This document shows positions 57,764-64,000 of a stretch of 64,000 bases of DNA, in pieces. The notes under the pieces are model-generated. The model worked only from the letters and a program-made list of their open reading frames with translations. It was not told where the DNA came from and made no database searches. The stretch lies in NCBI GenBank assembly GCA_035715725.1, contig DASTKT010000048.1, forward strand, positions 4,038 through 68,037. Direction: 5' to 3'. This DNA is from JADGGV01 sp035715725 (GTDB lineage: Bacteria; Gemmatimonadota; Gemmatimonadetes; Longimicrobiales; RSA9). The translations under genes and the position numbers were made by a program. Each line of letters opens with the position of its first letter. Position 1 is the first letter of the stretch.

Positions 57764-59479
57764 CTACTTCCGCCAGCCGGGTCCGCGCACGACCCGGCCG
57801 GGCTTCGCGCCGGTGTGCTTGCCGCCGCTGACGATCTCCACGCCGTTGACGAAGACGTGCTCGACGCCGACCGAGAGCTGGTGCGGCTGCTCGTACGTCG
57901 CACGGTCGATGATCGTGGCGGGGTCGAAGACGACGATGTCGGCATACATGCCGGGGCGGAGCACGCCGCGGTCGGTCAGCGAGAGCCGCGTCGCCACGGC
58001 GGAGCTCATCTTCCGGATCGCGTCCTCCAGCGGGAGCACCTTCTCGTCCCGGACGTACCTCCCGAGGATGCGGGGATACGTGCCGTAGGCGCGCGGGTGG
58101 GCCAGGTTGCCCTTCGCGCTGTCCGGGTCCATGCCGCCGGCGTCGGTGCCGATCTTGATCCAGGGCTGCCGTAGCTGGAGCTTGACGTTCTCCTCGTCCA
58201 TGAGGAAGAAGAGCGTGCCGATGCGGGAGCGGTCGGAGAGGACGAGGTCCATCGCGGTCTCGATCCAGTCCTTGCCCATGGACTGCGCAACTTCGGAGAG
58301 GCGCTTGCCGACCCACTTGCCGTTGTCGGGGTTGCGGAAGCCGACGAGGAGGACGCCGGCCGGCGTGGCCTGGGTGCAGAGGTTCTCCCAGTCGCTGGTC
58401 TGGTGCAGCACCTCGGCCTTGATGCGGCCGCGCTCGGCGGGGTCGGCGAGCCGGGTGAAGAGCTTGCCGCCCTCGGAGGCCGCGGGCGGGAAGCAGGCGC
58501 TCAGGCCGGTGCCGCCGGCGGTGTAGGGGTACATGTCGGCCTGCACGTCGAGGCCGGCGGCGCGCGCCGAGTCGATCTTCGCGATGGCTTGCGCGGCCTT
58601 GGACCAGTTGGCCTGGCCCGCGGCCTTGAGGTGGTAGATCTCGACCGGGACGCCGCCGTCGCGCCCGATCCGCATCGCCTCGTCGATGGCCTCCAGGTAC
58701 TTGTCGGCCTCGCTCCGCATGTGGGTGATGTAGACGCCGCCGTACGGCGCCATCGCCCGGGCCTCCTCGATCAGCTCCCGCGTCGTCGCATAGTTGCCGG
58801 GCGGGTAGATGAGCGCGCTGCCGATGCCGAACGCGCCGTCCTCCATGGCGCGGCGCACGACGGCGCGCATCGTGTCCAGCTCGGCGGGCGTCGGATCGCC
58901 CATCGCCTCGCCCTTCGCGTACTCGCGGATCGTGGCGGCGCCGAGGAAGGAGCCGACGTTCGGCGAGATGCCATGCTCCTCCATGGCGCGCAGGAACGCG
59001 TCGAAGCCGCGCGGCCCGGTGAAGCGGCTCGCGAGCTGGCGATCGCGGGCCTCGACGGCCCCATCGCCGGCGAGGCGCCGCTCGTTGACGGGCGCGGGCG
59101 TGGAGCCTTCGCCCAGGATCTCCGTCGTGATCCCCTGCGTGACCTTGCTGACGTCGCGGCCGTCGCCGCGCAGGAACGCGTCGTAGGACTGCCCCTGGAT
59201 GTCGATGAAGCCCGGGGAGACGACCATCCCCTTCGCGTCCAGGCGGCGCTTCGCGGAGGCGTTGCGCAGCACGCCGCGCGGCTCCACGGCGGCGATCCGG
59301 TCGCCGCGCACGGCGACGTCGCCATAGAACCACGCGGCGCCGGTGCCATCCACGACGCGGCCGTTCTCGATGACGAGGTCGTAAGCGCCGCCGGACGGCG
59401 TGGGCGCGGCGGGTCCGCCGCGGGCGCAGGCGGCCAGCACGAGCGCGAGAACGGCGAGCGGAAGCATGCGACGCTGCAT
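57764..59479 (-). CDS. N-acyl-D-amino acid deacylase family lipoprotein, with altered metal motif
   Basis: 571 residues; GGAGG lies 4 bases before the ATG. Lipobox LAAC (Cys18). The amidohydrolase barrel has YDLVIENGRVVDGTG, VTQGITTEILGEGS, ITHMRSEADKY (His253) and EIYHLKAAG (His283), and a C-terminal GTDAGGMDP. At the usual beta-strand 1 HxH motif it reads GFIDIQGQSYDAF, with Gln95 and Gln97. Glu124 stands where D-aminoacylases have a Cys or Glu ligand. Catalysis through the remaining metal site is possible, as the strong zinc in D-aminoacylase is bound elsewhere. Confidence 0.86.
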   Translation of the reverse strand: MQRRMLPLAVLALVLAACARGGPAAPTPSGGAYDLVIENGRVVDGTGAAWFYGDVAVRGDRIAAVEPRGVLRNASAKRRLDAKGMVVSPGFIDIQGQSYDAFLRGDGRDVSKVTQGITTEILGEGSTPAPVNERRLAGDGAVEARDRQLASRFTGPRGFDAFLRAMEEHGISPNVGSFLGAATIREYAKGEAMGDPTPAELDTMRAVVRRAMEDGAFGIGSALIYPPGNYATTRELIEEARAMAPYGGVYITHMRSEADKYLEAIDEAMRIGRDGGVPVEIYHLKAAGQANWSKAAQAIAKIDSARAAGLDVQADMYPYTAGGTGLSACFPPAASEGGKLFTRLADPAERGRIKAEVLHQTSDWENLCTQATPAGVLLVGFRNPDNGKWVGKRLSEVAQSMGKDWIETAMDLVLSDRSRIGTLFFLMDEENVKLQLRQPWIKIGTDAGGMDPDSAKGNLAHPRAYGTYPRILGRYVRDEKVLPLEDAIRKMSSAVATRLSLTDRGVLRPGMYADIVVFDPATIIDRATYEQPHQLSVGVEHVFVNGVEIVSGGKHTGAKPGRVVRGPGWRK

Positions 59480-59708
59480 GAGGCCTCCTGTTTGCGGCGC
59501 GCGCCGGTGCGCGGTCGGGCCGCCATGTTCGGGAGTGTCGAAGGGTGGAGATGCGGGAAGATACGCGGAGCGGGCGGGGGGCATCAACGGGGGGTGGGGG
59601 TGCCTCGCGGGCGGGTGCCGGCGGCGCGGGGGCGGCGCGCCGCCGAAACCCGCCGCCGGCCGCCGGGGTACGCTTCCGTCCTCGTGACCCAGCGTCGTGG
59701 GAGGAACA

Positions 59709-60350
59709 ATGGCGGATGAGCTGATCTCGCCCCGCGTGGGCGAATACCTCGATTCCCTGGTCCCGCCCCGTCCGCGGGAGCTCGAGCAGATGGAGGCGTA
59801 CGCCCGGGAGCACGATTTCCCGATCATCGGCCCGGCGGCCGGGTACCTCTGCTACCAGATCGCGCGGATGGTCGGTGCGCGGCGCATCTTCGAGCTCGGC
59901 TCCGGCTACGGCTACTCGACGGCGTGGTTCGCCCGCGCGGTGAAGGAGCAGGGTGCGGGCGAGGTCCACCACGTGGTCTGGGACGAGGAGCTGTCCCGGC
60001 GGGCGCGGCGGCACCTGGACGCGCTCGGCGTCGGGGATGTCGTCCGCTACCAGGTCGGCGAGGCGGTCGAGGCGCTGCGCCAGACGCCCGGTCCGTTCGA
60101 CCTGATCTTCAACGACATCGACAAGCAGGGCTATCCGGCGTCGCTCGAGGTGATCAAGGAGCGGCTCCGGCCGGGCGGGGTGCTCATCACGGACAACCTG
60201 CTCTGGCACGGCCGGATCTTCGACGAAGGCGACGACTCCGCCGCCACCGCCGGCGTCCGCGAGTTCACGCGGCTGATCAAGAGCGACCCCGGGTGGATCG
60301 CGTCGGTCGTCCCGATCCGCGACGGCGTGCTGGTGGCGTACCGGCGGTGA
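59709..60350 (+). CDS. Class I SAM-dependent O-methyltransferase (methyltransferase 3)
   Basis: 213 residues. SAM site ELGSGYGYSTAWFARAV, then FDLIFNDIDKQGYPASLEVI with the metal Asp of catechol-type enzymes, and GGVLITDNLLWHGRI. Resembles the cation-dependent family 3 methyltransferases; substrate unknown. GAGGAAC before the ATG at 59709. The stop overlaps the GNAT start (GTGA). Confidence 0.92.
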   Translation: MADELISPRVGEYLDSLVPPRPRELEQMEAYAREHDFPIIGPAAGYLCYQIARMVGARRIFELGSGYGYSTAWFARAVKEQGAGEVHHVVWDEELSRRARRHLDALGVGDVVRYQVGEAVEALRQTPGPFDLIFNDIDKQGYPASLEVIKERLRPGGVLITDNLLWHGRIFDEGDDSAATAGVREFTRLIKSDPGWIASVVPIRDGVLVAYRR

Positions 60351-60943
60351 GCGCCGCGGTGGAGCGCGAGCCCGCCCACCCCGGGGAGACGATCCGGACC
60401 GAGCGGATGGATCTCCGCGCCGGGACGCCCGCGAGTCTGCGGGCGGACCTCGAGGGCGCGGCGGCGCTCGCCCGGGCGCTCGGCGTGCGCGTGCCCGCCG
60501 AATGGCCGCCCGACCTCTACGACGCCCCCGCCATCGAGTACACGATCGCCCACCTCGAGCGCGTCCCGCCCGAGGAGCGGCACTGGGGCTTCTATTACTT
60601 CGTGCTGCGCGACGATGAGGGCGCCGGCCCCGTCGCCGTCGGCTGCGGCGGCTTCAAGGGCGCCCCGACGGACGACGGCACCGTCGAGCTCGGCTACACC
60701 GTGCTCGCCCGCTACCGCCGCCGCGGCCTCGCGACGGAGGCCGTGCACGGCTTCCTCGGTCGCGCGTTCGCCGCCCCGGAGGTCCGCCGCGTGATCGCCG
60801 AGACGCTGCCGGAGCTGACGCCGTCCATCGGTGTGCTGGAGAAGTCGGGGTTCCGCTTCATCGGCCAGGGTTCCGAGCCGGGCGTGATCCGGTTCGAGAT
60901 CACGCGCCAGGAGTGGCGTGCGTCGGCGGGGCGGCCGGGATAG
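60347..60943 (+). CDS. GNAT family N-acetyltransferase (RimJ/RimL-like)
   Basis: 198 residues from the GTG of the GTGA overlap. RTERMDLRAGT, then VAVGCGGFKG, VELGYTVLARYRRRGLATEAVHGFL (acyl-CoA loop with RRRGLA) and SIGVLEKSGFRFIGQG near the C terminus. It is the RimJ/L type. Target unknown. Coupled to the O-methyltransferase. Confidence 0.9.
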   Translation: MSAAVEREPAHPGETIRTERMDLRAGTPASLRADLEGAAALARALGVRVPAEWPPDLYDAPAIEYTIAHLERVPPEERHWGFYYFVLRDDEGAGPVAVGCGGFKGAPTDDGTVELGYTVLARYRRRGLATEAVHGFLGRAFAAPEVRRVIAETLPELTPSIGVLEKSGFRFIGQGSEPGVIRFEITRQEWRASAGRPG

Positions 60944-60958
60944 CGCGGTGCGAAGGCG

Positions 60959-61453
60959 ATGACTCATCAGCTCCGCTTCTCCATGCGCCTGCCGGTTCCG
61001 AGGGCCGAGGTCTTCGACTTCTTCGCCGAGGCGGGCAACCTGGAGCGCATCACGCCGCCGGAGTTGCGGTTCCGGATCCTGACGCCCACGCCGCTGCGAA
61101 TCCGGCGCGGCGCGCGGATCGAGTACCGGCTGCGGCTCTTCGGCGTGCCGCTCTCCTGGACGACCGAGATCACGGAGTGGAACCCGCCGGCACGGTTCGT
61201 CGACACACAGTCGCGCGGACCGTACCGCGCGTGGCGCCACACGCATCGCTTCTTCGAGGATGGCGGCGGCACGGTCATGGAGGACGAGGTCCGGTACGCG
61301 CTCCCGTTCTCGCCGGTGGGTGAGCTGGCGTTTCCGCTCGTCGCGCTGCAGCTCCGGCGCATCTTCCGCTACCGTCAGGCGGCGATCCGGCGGAGCCTGC
61401 GCGGGGGGACGGCTTGGCTTCCGACGGGGAATGGCGACGATGCCTGCCGGTGA
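60959..61453 (+). CDS. SRPBCC family protein (ligand-binding)
   Basis: 164 residues. START-like fold beginning QLRFSMRLPVPRAEVFDFFAEAGNLERITPPELRF, here cut in two pieces, with TEITEWNPPARFVDTQSRGPYRAWRHTHRF also split. It matches the cell-division-inhibitor SulA-annotated SRPBCC group often found beside epimerases. The C-terminal tail overlaps the next gene. Confidence 0.82.
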   Translation: MTHQLRFSMRLPVPRAEVFDFFAEAGNLERITPPELRFRILTPTPLRIRRGARIEYRLRLFGVPLSWTTEITEWNPPARFVDTQSRGPYRAWRHTHRFFEDGGGTVMEDEVRYALPFSPVGELAFPLVALQLRRIFRYRQAAIRRSLRGGTAWLPTGNGDDACR

Positions 61454-62189
61454 CGCTGCGGTCGAGCGCTTCCGCGCCGCGAGGAGGGATCCGTCGCTCG
61501 TGGTACTGGAGGGATTCCACGCGCTGAAGCACGCGCTCCGCTTCGGCGCCGAGATCCTGGAGGGGGCGAGCGCGGACCCGGAGGGGCTCCAGGCACTCGC
61601 GCACCGCCTCGCCCCGGACGTGGCCGAACGGATCGCGCAGTGCGCGCGGCCCGTCGGCCTGGACCTCTTCCAGCGCCTCGCGCCGGTGCCGCCGGCCACG
61701 GGGGTGATTGCGCTGGCGCGCCGTCCTGCGCTGCGGCCGGAGGCGCTGCTGTCGTCGGACGACGCGGAGCCGGTCGTCGTGCTCGAGCGCCCGGCGCACC
61801 TCGGCAACCTGGGCGCCGCGGTGCGCGTCGCGGCGGCGGCGGGCGCGGCCGGGCTACTCTCCACCGGGCCCCACGACCCCTGGCAGCCGGAGGCAGTGCG
61901 CGGGTCCGCCGGGCTCCACTTCGCGCTCCCGGTCGTGCGGGGCGACGAGATCCCGGCCTGCGACCGGCCGCTCGTCGCCATCGATCCGGATGGGGAGTCG
62001 CTCCGTCCGGGCGCGCTCCCGGCCCGCGCCCTTCTCGTCTTCGGCTCGGAGCGCGGTGGCATCAGCGAGACGACACTCGCGCGCGCCGACCTGCGCGTCG
62101 GCATCCCGATGCGGGCCGGCGTCTCCTCGCTCAACCTCGCAACCGCCGTCGCGGTGGTGCTTTACTCCCGGCTGCTGGATCGCGAATAG
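61440..62189 (+). CDS. SpoU/TrmH family RNA 2'-O-methyltransferase
   Basis: 249 residues from the ATG at 61440, where GGGGA is about 10 bases upstream; an ATG at 61431 is too close to it. The SPOUT knot motifs are LERPAHLGNLGAAVRV (motif 1), FGSERGGIS (motif 2) and IPMRAGVSSLNLATAVAVVLY (motif 3), with the SAM-binding trefoil. A short N-terminal domain precedes it. It would methylate a ribose in tRNA or rRNA. A diverged repeat of its C-terminal codons lies just downstream. Confidence 0.9.
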   Translation: MPAGDAAVERFRAARRDPSLVVLEGFHALKHALRFGAEILEGASADPEGLQALAHRLAPDVAERIAQCARPVGLDLFQRLAPVPPATGVIALARRPALRPEALLSSDDAEPVVVLERPAHLGNLGAAVRVAAAAGAAGLLSTGPHDPWQPEAVRGSAGLHFALPVVRGDEIPACDRPLVAIDPDGESLRPGALPARALLVFGSERGGISETTLARADLRVGIPMRAGVSSLNLATAVAVVLYSRLLDRE

Positions 62190-62221
62190 CGGAGATCCTC
62201 GACGACGCGCCGGACGAGTGG

Positions 62222-62256
62222 CAGTGGTGTTCCACTCCCGCCGGCTCGACCGCGAA
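62222..62256 (+). repeat. Diverged copy of the TrmH gene 3' end
   Basis: The string GTGGTGnTnnACTCCCG and its following bases repeat the last codons of the TrmH gene (62153-62187) with about 25 of 33 bases equal. It encodes VVFHSRRLDRE, against VVLYSRLLDRE in the gene. It is in-frame to a TAG at 62361 but has no start. Confidence 0.55.
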
Positions 62257-62271
62257 GAACCCCGCGCCCGT

Positions 62272-62301
62272 CGCGGCCGCCGAACCGCCGTGGCGGCCGC
62301 G
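62272..62301. terminator. Hairpin between TrmH and the M28 peptidase
   Basis: A perfect 10-bp stem (62272-62281 with 62292-62301) and a 10-base loop, at the convergent junction 83 bases after TrmH. Confidence 0.6.
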
Positions 62302-62325
62302 GTATGGCGTGCCGCCCGCGGTCCC

Positions 62326-63735
62326 CTACGGCGTCGCTGCGGCGGGCGCGCCCGCCGGTAGCCGGTCGGGGATGTCGGCGGCGACGAAGGCCATGACCGC
62401 CATCGTCGCCACGCACTGCGCCAGCTCGTGCGGATCGAGCTTGTCGAGCGTGTCGGCGGCGCTGTGGTGGTACCAGAAGTAGCGGCTGCCGTCGACCTCC
62501 AGACCCATCCCCGGGACGCCGCGCTGCACGAGGGCGGCGATGTCGGCGCCGCCCTCGCCGCGGTGCACGGTTCCGGCACCGATCCGGTCGAGGAGCTTGC
62601 CGATCGCCTGTGCGAGCGGCAGTCCGGCATCCGGACCGGTGAAGCCGAACCCGAGCGGCTTGAAGACGCCGCCATCGGATTCGATGGCCAGGACGTGATT
62701 AGGGATCTCGGCGGCGTGGGCCGCGGCGTAGCCGCGGCCTCCCGCGGTGCCGTTCTCCTCGTTCGTCCACGCGACGACGCGCACGGTTCGGCGCGGGCGC
62801 AGCCCGAGTCGCTTCATGAGCCGGACCGCCTCCCACGCCGCGACGACGCCGCCGCCGTCGTCCATGGCGCCCTGGCCGACGTCCCAGGAATCGATGTGGC
62901 CGCCCATGACGACGACCTCGTCGGGCTTCTCGCTCCCCCGGAGCTCGGCCACGACGTTCCGGGACAGCGCGTCGGGCAGCGTCTTCGCTCCCATCACGAG
63001 CTTCACGACGACCGGGTCGCCACGGTCCTGCATGCGGTGCAGCATCATCGCGTCTTCGACAGAAATCGCCGCGTGCGGGATGCGCGGCGTCGTCGAATCG
63101 TACCGCATCGCTCCCGTGTGCACGTTCTGCATGGAGAAGGAGGAAACGGAGCGGATCAGCGACGCCACCGCGCCAGCCTTCGCCGCCGCCGTGGCGCCAC
63201 CACTGCGGTAGCGCACGGTCTCGCCGTAGCTCGTGAACGGGACGTCGAACAGAACGATCTTCCCCTTTGCGTCGGCGGCTTTCCGCTCCAGCTCGTCGAA
63301 CGACGAGACGACCAGCACCTTCGCCGTGATCCCGCCCGCCGGCGTACCGATGCTCCCTCCCAGTCCCAGCATGTGCAGGCGGTACGGCCGCGGCTCGACC
63401 AGGTCCGCCGACTCCTCGCCCCGCACCCAGTGCGGCACCCTGACCGGCTCGCCGTGGACGTTCTCAAGCCCGTCCTTCTTCATCTCGCCCAGAACCCAGT
63501 CGATGGCCCGCTCCAGGTTCGGCGTGCCGCTGAGGCGCGGGCCGAAGCGATCGACGAGCTCCCCCAGGCGGGCGTAGGCGCCGGTGTCCGCCAGCGCCGC
63601 GTCGAGCAGCCGGTCGGCGGCGGCGCGGGTGGACTCCGGGATCGGCGAGCCCCCCGCCTGGGCGGCCACCGGACCGGCCACCAGGATCGGAAGCACGGAA
63701 AACAGGAACGCGGAACGGCGAACTCGCATCGGCAT
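62326..63735 (-). CDS. Secreted M28 family peptidase (carboxypeptidase Q-like)
   Basis: 469 residues from an ATG at 63735 (a second ATG at 63729 is also possible). The signal peptide ends near residue 26 (GPVAAQ). A PA domain (TYPE GGITAKVLVVSSFDEL, then ADAKGKIVLFDVPF) precedes the di-zinc core: GGHIDSWDVGQGAMDDGGG, NEENGTAGG, ESDGG and WYHHSAADT. This is the arrangement of lysosomal-dipeptidase-like carboxypeptidase Q. It likely degrades small peptides outside the cytosol. Confidence 0.92.
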   Translation of the reverse strand: MPMRVRRSAFLFSVLPILVAGPVAAQAGGSPIPESTRAAADRLLDAALADTGAYARLGELVDRFGPRLSGTPNLERAIDWVLGEMKKDGLENVHGEPVRVPHWVRGEESADLVEPRPYRLHMLGLGGSIGTPAGGITAKVLVVSSFDELERKAADAKGKIVLFDVPFTSYGETVRYRSGGATAAAKAGAVASLIRSVSSFSMQNVHTGAMRYDSTTPRIPHAAISVEDAMMLHRMQDRGDPVVVKLVMGAKTLPDALSRNVVAELRGSEKPDEVVVMGGHIDSWDVGQGAMDDGGGVVAAWEAVRLMKRLGLRPRRTVRVVAWTNEENGTAGGRGYAAAHAAEIPNHVLAIESDGGVFKPLGFGFTGPDAGLPLAQAIGKLLDRIGAGTVHRGEGGADIAALVQRGVPGMGLEVDGSRYFWYHHSAADTLDKLDPHELAQCVATMAVMAFVAADIPDRLPAGAPAAATP

Positions 63736-63769
63736 CGGCAGCTCGGGGTCGTGGGATTAGGGAGCGGAA

Positions 63770-63798
63770 AGCATAGCATGCCGCACAGGCGTGGTCGA
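63770..63798 (-). promoter_or_regulatory. Promoter of the M28 peptidase gene
   Basis: On the minus strand TCGACC (63798-63793), a 17-base spacer, then TATGCT (63775-63770) preceded by TGC as an extended -10. The leader would be about 28 bases. Confidence 0.5.
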
Positions 63799-63902
63799 GA
63801 GGCAGGGGACGGCACCGGCAGGCGGGACCGCGATCACGTCGGCAGCCGCCCGTGAACCGCACCCGGCCCACCCCGCCTTCCGCAACCCGCCCGTCGCGCG
63901 GC

Positions 63903-63990
63903 GCTCGGCGGCTCGGCGGCTCGGCGGCTCGGCGGCTCGGCGGCTCGGCGGCTCGGCGGCTCGGCGGCTCGGCGGCTCGGCGGCTCGGCG
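63903..63990. repeat. 8-bp tandem repeat, 11 perfect copies
   Basis: GCTCGGCG repeats perfectly 11 times, with a degenerate twelfth copy to 63998. The unit has no stop in any frame: the plus strand would read Ala-Arg-Arg-Leu-Gly-Gly-Ser-Ala. No surrounding ORF is seen within the window, and the repeat runs nearly to its edge. Confidence 0.95.
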
Positions 63991-64000
63991 GCGCGGCGGC

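Overview
The window is a very GC-rich (roughly 70 percent by eye), densely coded bacterial chromosome segment with about 70 protein genes on both strands. I see no rRNA, tRNA, transposase, phage gene or CRISPR array. Lipoproteins with clear lipoboxes, an Omp85-type barrel, a small outer-membrane barrel, a MacA-like periplasmic adaptor and Spy-like periplasmic proteins indicate a diderm. The mix of secreted S9 and M28 peptidases, lipoprotein amidohydrolases, DinB and SRPBCC proteins fits Gemmatimonadota or a similar high-GC phylum. That assignment is an inference, as there is no marker gene in the window.

Layout. 1-3.7 kb: the 3' end of a SelW-like selenoprotein with an in-frame UGA and a SECIS-like hairpin, then pfkA and a secreted S9 peptidase. 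3.8-8.3 kb (minus): a lytic transglycosylase with a repetitive basic tail, a small unknown gene, and a coupled PAP2/CPBP/metallo-beta-lactamase trio. 8.9-12.4 kb (minus): NAD-dependent epimerase, serine palmitoyltransferase and GNAT-like acyltransferase, read here as a candidate bacterial ceramide operon, divergent from fabI. 13.5-14.2 kb: small membrane proteins and an orphan Flp pilin. 14.2-25.6 kb: a class III aminotransferase, an Omp85-like barrel, LD-carboxypeptidase, cobalamin adenosyltransferase, ferredoxin, an amidohydrolase lipoprotein and a peroxiredoxin. 25.6-32.9 kb (minus): fadI and a complete SUF operon (sufC-B-D-Rieske-S-U), with a near-consensus sigma70 promoter and a Fur-like box.

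33-45.7 kb: a patatin lipase, a 63-bp inverted repeat, PAP2 and PBP4-type dacB, an SRPBCC protein, a decayed SDR fragment, a Spy-like protein, a five-gene minus-strand envelope-stress type operon (ECF sigma, anti-sigma candidate, Spy-like sensor, MacA-like adaptor, MacB-like permease), and a coupled GNAT-menC/NSAR-msrA trio. 45.8-64 kb: an APC permease followed by mostly housekeeping and accessory enzymes (TfoX, NUDIX, zinc peptidase, DinB, HAD, DUF99, cyclase, ornithine cyclodeaminase family, Nfo, cystathionine gamma-synthase/lyase, D-aminoacylase family, O-methyltransferase, GNAT, SRPBCC, TrmH, M28 peptidase). The window ends in an 8-bp tandem repeat of 11 perfect copies.

Functional themes are redox and Fe-S biology (selenoprotein, SUF, Rieske, peroxiredoxin, MsrA), envelope building and stress (ceramide candidates, PBP4, lytic transglycosylase, LD-carboxypeptidase, Spy and sigma operon), and amino-acid or D-amino-acid handling (NSAR pair, D-aminoacylase, OCD, CGS). 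Neighbouring cistrons often overlap by 1-4 bases (ATGA, GTGA, TGATG), so much of the segment appears to be translationally coupled. Perfect GC-rich hairpins close many convergent junctions.
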